Shown: in pieces, positions 8,882-16,032 of the stretch
Numbering within the stretch: the stretch's first letter is position 1
Layout: the number at the start of each line of letters is the position of its first letter
Origin: Tenacibaculum haliotis
Lineage (GTDB): Bacteria; Bacteroidota; Bacteroidia; Flavobacteriales; Flavobacteriaceae
Assembly (NCBI RefSeq): GCF_025215075.1
Contig: NZ_JAOBTH010000026.1
Coordinates: 124,001-188,000 of the forward strand
Direction: 5' to 3'
Length of the DNA stretch: 64,000 bases
The notes under the pieces: model-generated
Databases searched by the model: none
What the model was told of the DNA's origin: nothing
Seen by the model: the letters and a program-made list of their open reading frames with translations, nothing else
Made by a program: the position numbers and the translations under genes

Positions 8882-9303
8882 TTAAAATTTAACTAATGCT
8901 TTATTTATATTATCAAATATTGGTGTGTTATATTTCTCACACAATGTATATACATATTTACTCTTATAAAACTCTTTAGGGCATATAATAATTAATTTAT
9001 TAGAGGCTACGTAAAGACCTAGTTCAACAAGAGATATTGGTGATTTTGAGTCAGAAAGAAAGTTTAATAAAATGATATCTGCTTTTGATAAAGTATCTAA
9101 CTCCCATTGAATATGTAGCTTCATTTCTTTATCACTCAATTTATCGTGATTCCTATTTGTAGGGTCTAAATAATATTACTATCTCCTATTTCTTCAATTA
9201 TTGTTTTTCTTCAGTTACCAAAATATCTTTTATCAATACTTCCTGCTAAGAAAACATAATTTCCTTTCTCTTGTGGTAATTGTTTCTCTGATGTATAAAC
9301 CAA
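8882..9303 (-). pseudogene. Nucleoside 2-deoxyribosyltransferase-like gene, broken by a stop and a frameshift
   Basis: The 3' part is an open frame of 85 codons (ATG at 9139) that reads as the C-terminal half of a nucleoside 2-deoxyribosyltransferase-like (NDT) domain, including SLVELGLYV, where the family keeps its catalytic-type glutamate. The missing N-terminal half lies just upstream in the same strand: VFLAGSIDKRYFGN, then TGA where relatives have Trp (GNW), then RKTIIEEIGDSNII, after which one T appears to be missing from a T-run (ATTATTTAG for ATTATTTTAG) and the frame shifts into DPTNRNHDKLSDKEM. Two independent lesions argue for a real pseudogene. NDT-domain proteins cleave N-glycosidic bonds of nucleosides; a link to nicotinamide nucleosides is inferred only from the neighbours. 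The original start is unclear; TTG at 9303 is a candidate. Confidence 0.75.
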
Positions 9304-9316
9304 AATAATTGTATTT

Positions 9317-9331
9317 GCGTAATTATAACAC
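9317..9331. promoter_or_regulatory. Candidate operator of the NAD cluster
   Basis: GCGTAATTATAACAC resembles, at 11 of 15 positions, the clean palindrome GCGTAATAAATACGC found in front of the Nudix/NrtR gene (10082-10096). It touches the -7 box of the cluster promoter and spans the expected transcription start, a position suited to repression. Confidence 0.4.
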
Positions 9332-9361
9332 AAATATATAATTGATTTAGATTTCGCACAA
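9331..9361 (-). promoter_or_regulatory. Promoter of the NAD-salvage cluster
   Basis: On the minus strand a TTG (9361-9359) and, after 20 bases, TATATTTG (9338-9331) match the Bacteroidota -33/-7 consensus (TTTG, TAnnTTTG). It would start transcription near 9325, ahead of the deoxyribosyltransferase-like pseudogene and nadV. A 10-bp perfect inverted repeat (AACACAAATA 9327-9336, TATTTGTGTT 9365-9374) encloses it. Confidence 0.55.
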
Positions 9362-9401
9362 GTTTATTTGTGTTTTTTTACATAAAACTGATTTTACTTT
9401 A

Positions 9402-10076
9402 CTAAATCTCGAAAAAAATTCCTTCTTTCTTTAATTTGAAATATCTTTGTTTATTGAATTTAAACAAGTTAGCAGGTCTTCCTGAACCTTTATAAACTTT
9501 TTCATCGAGCTCATCTAAAACATTAAGACTTAACATTTTTTTTCTGAAATTGCGTCTATCTATTGATCTTCCTAATAAGGTTGTATATAGTTTTTCTAAA
9601 TCTGAAAAAGGAAACTTAGTGTCTAATAACTCAAAACCAATTGGTTCATATGTTATTTTACCTTGTAATCTGGTAATAGCCATTTTCAAGATTTCTTTGT
9701 GGTCAAACGATAACTTTGGTAGTTCATCAATTTTAAACCATTGTACTGCTTCTGCATCGGTTGATGCAAATATTTTAAAAGCACTAGGTTTAATTAGACC
9801 AAAATAAGCAACAGATACTACTCGACTTCTAGGATCTCTTTTAGGGTTACCAAAAGTATATAGCTGTTCTAAGTAGTTAATTTTAATACCTGTCTCTTCT
9901 TTAAGTTCTCGCTCTACTGCTTCTTCTAAAGATTCATTGTTTAAAACAAAGCCTCCAGGAATTGCCCATTCTCCTTTAAAAGGTTCATATTTTCTTTTAA
10001 TAAGTAGTACAGAAATTGTTTGCTCTTCATAGCCAAAGACTACAGCATCTACAGAAAGTTTAATTGCTTGTTGCAT
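9402..10076 (-). CDS. Nudix hydrolase with C-terminal winged helix, NrtR-type
   Basis: A 224-residue protein: Nudix domain (about 1-145) and a C-terminal winged helix (about 155-224, with RNFRKKMLSLNVLDE...GRPANLFKFN), the layout of NrtR, the Nudix-related regulator of NAD genes. The Nudix box is a full match to Gx5Ex7REUxEExGU (GGFVLNNESLEEAVERELKEETGI, residues 41-64), so unlike many NrtR proteins it may hydrolyse ADP-ribose to AMP and ribose-5-phosphate. NrtR proteins bind ADP-ribose as a signal that releases DNA. The start is the ATG at 10076; the longer frame to 10139 adds a hydrophobic stretch that relatives would not have and contains the promoter. It lies directly upstream of the cluster it could control. 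Confidence 0.85.
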   Translation of the reverse strand: MQQAIKLSVDAVVFGYEEQTISVLLIKRKYEPFKGEWAIPGGFVLNNESLEEAVERELKEETGIKINYLEQLYTFGNPKRDPRSRVVSVAYFGLIKPSAFKIFASTDAEAVQWFKIDELPKLSFDHKEILKMAITRLQGKITYEPIGFELLDTKFPFSDLEKLYTTLLGRSIDRRNFRKKMLSLNVLDELDEKVYKGSGRPANLFKFNKQRYFKLKKEGIFFEI

Positions 10077-10081
10077 TTTAT

Positions 10082-10113
10082 GCGTATTTATTACGCTAAT
10101 ATATGCAAAAATA
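10082..10113 (-). promoter_or_regulatory. Promoter and palindromic operator of the Nudix/NrtR gene
   Basis: TATTTTTG (10113-10106) fits the -7 consensus TAnnTTTG. Between it and the ATG lies GCGTAATAAATACGC (10096-10082), a palindrome with GCGTA / TACGC arms. The place is right for autorepression, and a related sequence lies at the cluster promoter. Confidence 0.45.
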
Positions 10114-10502
10114 ATAATTAGAACTATAATTCCATTCAATACACATTACCACTTCACTCCTATCGTCGCTTCGGACAAAACGTATTCTATTACATTTTTA
10201 AAGAAACATTTGAGAAGAAAAAAATAAAAGTAAGATTGTTTCTGCAAACGGCTTTTACCAAAGCAAAATAAGATAACGCAGAACATTATAGTGCAAATGT
10301 TTTGATTTTTTCAATACACTATTTTCAAGTAAATTCAGATTACATCTCATTGTATTTTCTAGATAATTACCCGTTGGATGATAACCTAGAAATAACTTAT
10401 TATCATTATTATTATTATTAGGCTAGAATTTTATGAGATAAAGTTGTTGTTTTATTTATAGTGAAGCATCAAAAACAGACAATGAAATCATAAATAAGTA
10501 TG

Positions 10503-10658
10503 TCAAAAATCATATATGTAAATAGTAAAGGAAATAGTTTTCGCTTGGTTATTAAATAAATCAACCCAAAAAAGAAAGCTATTAACCACTCCTACAAATC
10601 CTTGATAGCTGTGCATGAAACCAAATATTACTGCCTGTGCATTTAATACTAATACCAA
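10503..10658 (-). pseudogene. CPBP (CAAX-type) membrane protease fragment
   Basis: About 51 codons read LVLVLNAQAVIFGFMHSYQ followed by GFVGVVNSFLFW on the minus strand. The FGFMHSYQG...GVVNSFLF pattern matches motif 3 of the CPBP intramembrane metalloprotease family (F-x3-H followed by a glycine-rich membrane helix). Stops occur directly on both sides (TAG before the TTG, TGA at the end) and the other family motifs (EExxxR) are absent, so this is a relic of a larger gene. Confidence 0.4.
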
Positions 10659-10790
10659 CTAATTTTGCTATTATCAAATACATTTTATAGGTAGAAAAAA
10701 TTAATATAGTTTAAACTATTGCCTATTAATAAGCAGCTGTTAAACTTTAATTATATTTTTAACAAAAATATAATAGCATCCATTTAATTG

Positions 10791-10798
10791 TATATTTG
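10791..10798 (+). promoter_or_regulatory. -7 promoter box of the helicase-like gene
   Basis: TATATTTG matches TAnnTTTG. No convincing TTG is seen at the -33 position, so strength is uncertain. The ATG follows 48 bases later. Confidence 0.4.
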
Positions 10799-10846
10799 CA
10801 TTTCTTACTAAAAATAGTATACTAAACAGTTATCCTTTTTATTTTT

Positions 10847-11458
10847 ATGCCTTTTAAAAAATTACATTCCGATATAAAAGAGAAATTAGAATCTCTTGAA
10901 ATAACAACACCTACTCCTTTTCAGAAAGCGAGTATTCCTGTAATAAAAAGCGGTGCTAATATTTATTGTACTGCTCCAGAAGGTAGCGGAAAAACAACCA
11001 CACTAATACTAACTACTTTACAAAAATTAAAATTTGAAGCTGTTGGTAATGCCCCAAGAGCCATTGTTTTAGTAGGAGATAATAAAAAAGCTACTGAACT
11101 TCATAATGCTTTTTTAAAATACACTAGATATCACCCGTTACGTGTATATTTAGGTGATGAAAAATTGCATATTGATGTGTTAAAATCAGAAATATTTGAA
11201 GGTGTTGATGTTCTAATAGCGACTCCTAAAATTGTAAACAAGTTACTTTTGTTAGAAGGTTTAAGTATTTCTCAGTTAAAGATATTTAGTATACATGATG
11301 CTGATTTTTTAGTTAATAATGCTTCATATACTGCTCTTATGTCAATTACTCAGAGTCTTAATAAATGTCAGTTTGTATTATATTCAAAAAAAATGCACCC
11401 GATTCTAAAGCGTTTAGAATCTTATTTTATGCAATATGCCAAGACAATTACTGTTTAA
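10847..11458 (+). CDS. Single-domain DEAD-box helicase-like protein with degenerate motif II
   Basis: A 203-residue protein made only of the first RecA-like domain of a DEAD-box helicase. Q-motif-like PTPFQKASIP (about 22-31), Walker A APEGSGKTT (about 43-51) and the Ib-type ATPKIV are present. Motif II reads IHDAD instead of DEAD, so the glutamate that activates water is lost, and motif III (SAT) reads YSK. The second RecA domain with motifs IV-VI is absent: the sequence after the stop shows no continuation. It may bind nucleotide and RNA without unwinding, or be a relic that still has an open frame. Its frame is clean over the whole length, which argues for retained function. Confidence 0.75.
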   Translation: MPFKKLHSDIKEKLESLEITTPTPFQKASIPVIKSGANIYCTAPEGSGKTTTLILTTLQKLKFEAVGNAPRAIVLVGDNKKATELHNAFLKYTRYHPLRVYLGDEKLHIDVLKSEIFEGVDVLIATPKIVNKLLLLEGLSISQLKIFSIHDADFLVNNASYTALMSITQSLNKCQFVLYSKKMHPILKRLESYFMQYAKTITV

Positions 11459-11600
11459 CTAGCTAAACAAGATTTGAAATAAATTTTATAAAATTCTTCA
11501 TTCAGGAAGTTAAGCTTACTCAGTACTATTTAATAAGTGTTGTTTGTTATATATAAATTATAGCGCTCTTTAATTTTATTTGAAAACATCAATAAATAAA

Positions 11601-11633
11601 AAAGCCTGTACAATTTATAATTGTACAGGCTTT
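11601..11633 (-). terminator. Intrinsic terminator of the membrane protein gene
   Basis: A perfect 15-bp stem AAAGCCTGTACAATT / AATTGTACAGGCTTT around a 3-base loop. The T-run on the minus strand (TTTTTTATTTATT) points to the gene that ends at 11691. Confidence 0.85.
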
Positions 11634-11690
11634 AAATAATCTAAAAAAACTAATTTTTAGATCCCCCTTCTTGTTCAATGTTTCTTAAGC

Positions 11691-12110
11691 TTATATAAAA
11701 AGTAAAGAAGCTACAATCATCCAACCACCAACGATAAGACCAAAAACACCTAACTTCCCTAATTTTGGCGCTAATTTTTCTCTTAATGCTGCTGCTTTTT
11801 GTAGTGCTGCTTCGTTTTTACTCAGTAATATTTTATTAATCATCCCAAAACCTAACATAAAACCTAGTACTGCCTGAACTAAACTTCCTGCTAAAAGAGT
11901 AATCCACCAAATAGGTAATGATGTAATCCATCCCATATTTAAAAAAGCAGAGATAACTCCCCAAACACCTGCTAAACAAAAAACTAAACCTATCCAACCT
12001 TGGTATGGTTCAATTTTATCTAATAACTCTTGTGCATTTGGTTTTTTTGCTAAAATCAAAGATGGTACTGCGATAATACTTAAAAGGATTAATGTAATTC
12101 CGTAAATCAT
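11691..12110 (-). CDS. Small multi-pass membrane protein of unknown function
   Basis: A 139-residue hydrophobic protein with about four membrane segments (near residues 1-20, 38-60, 66-92 and 118-139). A conserved-looking loop, [20 protein letters not shown], follows the first segment and an Ala/Lys-rich helix ([22 protein letters not shown]) precedes the last. I do not recognise a named family. It stands alone with its own terminator; the next gene on the strand is a response regulator 129 bases upstream. Confidence 0.75.
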   Translation of the reverse strand: MIYGITLILLSIIAVPSLILAKKPNAQELLDKIEPYQGWIGLVFCLAGVWGVISAFLNMGWITSLPIWWITLLAGSLVQAVLGFMLGFGMINKILLSKNEAALQKAAALREKLAPKLGKLGVFGLIVGGWMIVASLLFI

Positions 12111-12238
12111 AATTTTTAGTTTTTAATAGATTAGTGTAATTGTATGTTGCAAAGTTGCATGAATCACTAAATATATTTAAGACCAAATACCGTGAAATTT
12201 ACCTCCCTATTTTCAGGGATACCTTTAAATGTAAGCTA

Positions 12239-12883
12239 CTATAAAATCCCGTGTTCCATTGCATAACGTGTTAATCCAGCAATATTACGTACACTTAATT
12301 TTGAAATTAAATTTTTACGATAACTCTCTATAGTATGTGTACTTAAAAATAATTGAGCAGCAATTTCTTTCGTTGTAAATTCTTTAGCGATAAGTTTTAA
12401 CACTTCTTTTTCTCTTTTAGTTAAAGAAATTTCAGGTTTAGATTTGGCAACAAACATTGCTTCCATCAATATGTTTTTTATTCTTGGTGAAAAATAATTA
12501 TCTCCTTTTAAAATCGTTTTAATAGCTTTTAATAGCTCTGTTTTTTCAGCATTTTTAGATAAATAGCCATTCACATTAGCGGTTATTAATTGCTGTATTT
12601 TTACAGGATCTTCTAACATACTTACTACTAACGTTTTTGTTGTAGGAAACTGCGTTTTAATAGCATCATTTAATGTGATACCATCCATTTCTGGCATGTT
12701 AATATCAGTAATCACTAAATCTATTTTTTTAGTCGTATTAATTTGTAAATATTTAAGCGCCTGCGTTCCTTTAGTAGCGGTTAGTACTATCGTTATGTTT
12801 TTTTCTTCAGAAAGAATGCTACGTAAACCATCTAAAAACATGCTATGATCATCTGCTATAATTATAGAGTATTGTGTTGTCAT
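12239..12883 (-). CDS. NarL/FixJ-type response regulator, orphan
   Basis: A 214-residue response regulator. The receiver domain (1-125) has the acidic pair in ADDH, the phospho-acceptor Asp in VITDINMPEMDG (about 60), the switch Ser in VVSM and the lysine in LSKNA. The C-terminal LuxR-type helix-turn-helix (about 150-210) has SLTKREKEVLKLIAK and the recognition segment LSTHTIESYRKNLISKL. No sensor kinase lies next to it, so its partner must be elsewhere. The motif TTAGGCTAGCT lies 36 bases upstream of its start. Confidence 0.9.
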   Translation of the reverse strand: MTTQYSIIIADDHSMFLDGLRSILSEEKNITIVLTATKGTQALKYLQINTTKKIDLVITDINMPEMDGITLNDAIKTQFPTTKTLVVSMLEDPVKIQQLITANVNGYLSKNAEKTELLKAIKTILKGDNYFSPRIKNILMEAMFVAKSKPEISLTKREKEVLKLIAKEFTTKEIAAQLFLSTHTIESYRKNLISKLSVRNIAGLTRYAMEHGIL

Positions 12884-13207
12884 AATTTTTATTCTTCTAA
12901 GAGAACCACTTATTGTTATTAGGCTAGCTTTATTTAATGTAGCGTTAATTTAAAATTCGTCTTTAAATATCTTTATTCTGTCTTAAAAATAAATAGCGTA
13001 CTAACTTTAAATATGTAATTAATAAATTGATAAAACAAAAGTATACTAAAACTAGCTTAGTAAATAATAATTTTATAGTAGTTTCAATAACTATTTTAAA
13101 GGTTCTTTAAATTTATTATAGGAACCAAAATATTTTAAGAAACAGATAATTATTTTTAAATTTCATAATAGCAGAACTTAAAAAACTAATTACATTTGCT
13201 TTTAATT
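12884..13207. other. Divergent intergenic region
   Basis: About 320 bases between the LuxR-type regulator (minus) and the GbsR-type regulator (plus). No frame is supported. It contains TTAGGCTAGCT (12919-12929, also found at 369-379) and TACATTTG (13191-13198), a -7 box whose expected start point lies only a few bases before the GbsR ATG at 13208. Confidence 0.5.
13191..13198 (+). promoter_or_regulatory. -7 box giving a nearly leaderless transcript
   Basis: TACATTTG fits TAnnTTTG. With a start point about 6-7 bases downstream, the mRNA would begin within about 4 bases of the ATG at 13208. No good -33 TTG is seen. Confidence 0.4.
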
Positions 13208-13669
13208 ATGAAAAATAAGCTTAGCCAAAAACAAAAAGAACTCATTGAGAGTTTTGGAGTCGTTCAAGAAGGAATGGGATTGTCACCTGCCTCTGCTCGT
13301 GTTGATGCACTACTTATTGTAGCTGATACTCCTGAACTAACATTTGATGAGATTCGTAAAAATTTAGAGTTGAGTAAAAGTGCAACTAGCAATGCTATTA
13401 ATAATTTATTAATGCTAAAACGTATTGGTTACAAAACAAAACCAGGAGATCGAAAAAGGTATTTTCATACCAAACTAGGTCAATGGAGAAATTCCTTTAA
13501 AGATAGCATTAATGCACTTACAAGCTATAACGAAGTTGTACTTCAGATACTTAATAACAGAACTAACGAAACACCCGAATTTAATTCACAACTAAAAGAC
13601 TTTACGCAATTTATAGAGTATTATCAAAAAGAGAGTATTAAATTGATTGAAAATTGGAAAAATAAATAA
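13208..13669 (+). CDS. GbsR/MarR-family transcriptional regulator
   Basis: A 153-residue protein with a winged helix at about residues 40-100: SKSATSNAINNLLMLKRIGYKTKPGDRKRYF, the pattern of GbsR-like regulators (choline/glycine betaine genes in Bacillus). The start is the ATG at 13208; a TTG 12 bases earlier lies inside the promoter. It is followed on the same strand by an MscS channel and an outer membrane protein, so the set may answer to osmotic stress; that is inference from the GbsR and MscS families. Confidence 0.85.
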   Translation: MKNKLSQKQKELIESFGVVQEGMGLSPASARVDALLIVADTPELTFDEIRKNLELSKSATSNAINNLLMLKRIGYKTKPGDRKRYFHTKLGQWRNSFKDSINALTSYNEVVLQILNNRTNETPEFNSQLKDFTQFIEYYQKESIKLIENWKNK

Positions 13670-13746
13670 GTTTTTTTTACAAAAAATAGTTCTTTTAATT
13701 CAGAACTAATCAATTAACACAAAACTAAAAAACATCAAAAAGTAAA

Positions 13747-14850
13747 ATGATTAAATTTTGGACTGCAAATAAACAAGCAATCATATATGCACTTATAGTT
13801 ATCTGTGTCGTTTTAGTCTTTCGTTTTTTTACCAAATTATTTCATAATTTATTAGAAAAGCAATCACGAAAGAAACGTCCAAATGAAATACCTAAAACAA
13901 TTCATCTAACACAAAAAATATTAAATTCTTTGTGGATTGTATTAGGTATTATGGCACTTGCTTTTATATTTATTGATAAAGAAAGCTACAAAACTGCTAC
14001 CGAAAATTTTTACCTTGTTTTTTATTTAGGCATCGTAGCTGTACTAACAATAACCACAGCATCATTAACAAAAACATGGTTTACGCGTACTATTGACAAA
14101 AAAACAAAGAACAACGAAGATCCAACGAGCTATAAATTTTTAAGCTATATCACTTTTATTAGTATTTATTTTATTGGCGCCATATTAGCCATACTTGCTT
14201 TCCCTTCTTTACGTGGTATTGCCCAAACCGCTTTAGGTGGTGCTGGTGTACTTGCCGTTATTGCAGGTGTAGCTTCTCAGGAAGCTTTGGCGAATGTAGT
14301 TGGCGGAGTTTTTATCATCTCTTTTAAGCCTTTTAAAATTGGTGATATCATTAAACTAGATGAAACAATGGTAGGTCGTGTTACAGATATTACCTTACGC
14401 CATACAATTATAAGAAATTATGAAAACAAGATGATTGTTATTCCTAACTCAGTAATTAACAAAGAAAAGTTGATTAATTATGATTTAGGTGAACGTATGT
14501 GTTGCCAGTGGATAGAAGTCGGTATTTCATACAATTGTAATATTGATTTAGCTAAACATGTTCTTAGAGAAGAGTGTGAAAATCATCCTAATATACTAGA
14601 TCATCGTAGTGAATTAGATAAATATAACAATGTAAAAAAGGTTGTTATTCGAGTTATAAATCTAGGAGATTCAGCAGTAACATTACGTGCTTGGGCCTGG
14701 GCCGAAAATTTTGACAAAGCCTTTGTTATGAAATGTGATTTATATGAAAGTATTAAAAAACGTTTTGATAAAGAAGGTATTCAAATTCCTTTTCCTCACA
14801 GAACAATGGTTTTTCAAGATCAACAAATAGATAAATTTAATAGAAAATAA
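13747..14850 (+). CDS. MscS-family mechanosensitive ion channel
   Basis: A 367-residue small-conductance mechanosensitive channel. There are about four N-terminal membrane segments, then the pore-lining TM3 with its Gly/Ala pattern (GGAGVLAVIAGVASQEALANVVGGVFI, about 158-184), the beta domain (SFKPFKIGDIIKLDETMVGRVTDITLRHT) and the cytoplasmic alpha/beta C-terminal domain. In the family the channel opens under membrane tension and releases solutes. It lies between a GbsR-like regulator and an outer membrane protein gene (13 bases downstream), probably one operon. Confidence 0.92.
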   Translation: MIKFWTANKQAIIYALIVICVVLVFRFFTKLFHNLLEKQSRKKRPNEIPKTIHLTQKILNSLWIVLGIMALAFIFIDKESYKTATENFYLVFYLGIVAVLTITTASLTKTWFTRTIDKKTKNNEDPTSYKFLSYITFISIYFIGAILAILAFPSLRGIAQTALGGAGVLAVIAGVASQEALANVVGGVFIISFKPFKIGDIIKLDETMVGRVTDITLRHTIIRNYENKMIVIPNSVINKEKLINYDLGERMCCQWIEVGISYNCNIDLAKHVLREECENHPNILDHRSELDKYNNVKKVVIRVINLGDSAVTLRAWAWAENFDKAFVMKCDLYESIKKRFDKEGIQIPFPHRTMVFQDQQIDKFNRK

Positions 14851-14863
14851 GAACTCCCTAAAA

Positions 14864-15871
14864 ATGAATAAGTTTAAAATAATTATAGCGCTTCTTTTTA
14901 TCGTATCAATTGCAAATGCACAAGAAAAATCAGCATCGTTACAAAAAAGAACAGCTATTAGTGTAAAAGAAAAATTTCCGAATGCTCGTTTACTTAATTT
15001 TGAATACGGACAGTCATTAGCGCGTAATTTTGATTCTGAGTTATTAGGAGTTAATTTTAATAACGCTAAAATAAAGACTCAACATACTTTTAAAGCATCT
15101 GCAAATATTCCTTTGCATAGATCAAAAAACAGAAAATGGGCTGTTACTGGTTCTTTAAATTATCTATTAAATTCCTTTGAATTTGAGAATGTAAATGAAA
15201 CTAATCAACCTATATTCGAACAAAACGGAACTGTAAATTTTCATAATTTTTCTACAGCAATAAGTTCAACCTATTTCTCATCACTTTTTAAAAAACCTGT
15301 AATTTATAATGCTTCATTTATTGTTGATGGAAATAATAAAGGCTTAGAACGTGTTAAAGGTTTAGTTGGTTTATCTTTTATTTTAAAAAGAACGCAACGT
15401 ACCATGATGACTTTAGGTGCCATTGTTTTTGTTGATCCAACATCTCAAATACCTTTTTTTCCTACTTTTTCATACAGTCACAAATTTAAAAACTCTAAAT
15501 GGGAATTAGATTTTATACTACCACAACGTCTATTATTTAGAAGATTCGTTGGTGAAAATGGTAGATTTTCAATTGGTAGTAGTTTTGGCGGTAATGGTTT
15601 TTATGTAAATATAAAAGACAACCCTGCTTATACCGAAACATTTGAATACAGTCAATTAGAAATTAAATCGGGTGTTATGTATGAATACCGATTTAATAAT
15701 TTTTTGATAGGTACTTTTCAAGGAGGTTTGCAAAATTTTATCAGCAATCGTTTAACAGAAAAAGGAGCTTCATCAAAAGATTACATCTATCAAAATACTC
15801 AAAAAGCTACCGGATACTTTCAAATAGGTATTTCCATAGATCCTTTTGCAAAGAAAAAAACTAAAAAATAA
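14864..15871 (+). CDS. Putative outer membrane beta-barrel protein
   Basis: A 335-residue protein with a cleavable signal peptide (MNKFKIIIALLFIVSIANA, cut before QEKS). The rest has alternating hydrophobic/polar strands, many aromatic residues and glycine turns, typical of an outer membrane barrel of Bacteroidota; it ends in a basic tail (AKKKTKK) rather than the usual terminal aromatic residue. No specific family is recognised (a DUF6268-like assignment is possible). It is the last gene of the GbsR-MscS operon. Confidence 0.7.
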   Translation: MNKFKIIIALLFIVSIANAQEKSASLQKRTAISVKEKFPNARLLNFEYGQSLARNFDSELLGVNFNNAKIKTQHTFKASANIPLHRSKNRKWAVTGSLNYLLNSFEFENVNETNQPIFEQNGTVNFHNFSTAISSTYFSSLFKKPVIYNASFIVDGNNKGLERVKGLVGLSFILKRTQRTMMTLGAIVFVDPTSQIPFFPTFSYSHKFKNSKWELDFILPQRLLFRRFVGENGRFSIGSSFGGNGFYVNIKDNPAYTETFEYSQLEIKSGVMYEYRFNNFLIGTFQGGLQNFISNRLTEKGASSKDYIYQNTQKATGYFQIGISIDPFAKKKTKK

Positions 15872-15921
15872 TAGTAAGAGTCCCCCGCTCTATTTTATAG
15901 ATATTAATTGCTATAAAAACT

Positions 15922-15960
15922 GCGTTCGTTTAAGTCTATAATCTAGATATTTACGAACGC
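15922..15960 (+). terminator. Terminator after the outer membrane protein gene
   Basis: GCGTTCGT (15922-15929) pairs with ACGAACGC (15953-15960), followed by TTATTTTTTATTT. Confidence 0.6.
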
Positions 15961-15986
15961 TTATTTTTTATTTCAATATAAAAAAG

Positions 15987-16000
15987 AATGAATATTCATT
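15987..16000. promoter_or_regulatory. TetR-type operator palindrome
   Basis: AATGAATATTCATT is a perfect 14-bp palindrome, 33 bases before the DoxX ATG. It is close to operators of fatty-acid type TetR regulators such as Bacillus FadR (TGAATGAnTAnTCATTCA). The second gene of the operon encodes a TetR protein, so autoregulation is likely. Confidence 0.6.
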
Positions 16001-16032
16001 TTTTTCGTATCTTAGTAATCTAAAAGAACTTT

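Larger units (their letters stand above)
10140..10846. other. Gene-poor stretch upstream of the Nudix gene
   Basis: No intact gene in about 700 bases. It holds a short TTA/ATT microsatellite (about 10398-10420), the motif TTAGGCTAG (10418-10426), a CPBP protease-like fragment (10503-10658), a word AAAGCAAAATAAGATAACGCAGAA (about 10258-10282) that resembles the reverse of 6083-6105 in the other desert, and a TATATTTG box at 10791-10798 in front of the helicase-like gene. Confidence 0.5.

Noticed and set aside
9150..9300. TGA read as tryptophan (recoding or alternative genetic code) in the NDT-like gene
   Set aside because: TGA is not read through in any other gene here, and a second lesion (frameshift) lies close by; decay is simpler.
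10398..10420. TTA/ATT tandem repeat as a phase-variation tract
   Set aside because: Short, imperfect, 430 bases from the nearest start codon and not in a promoter.
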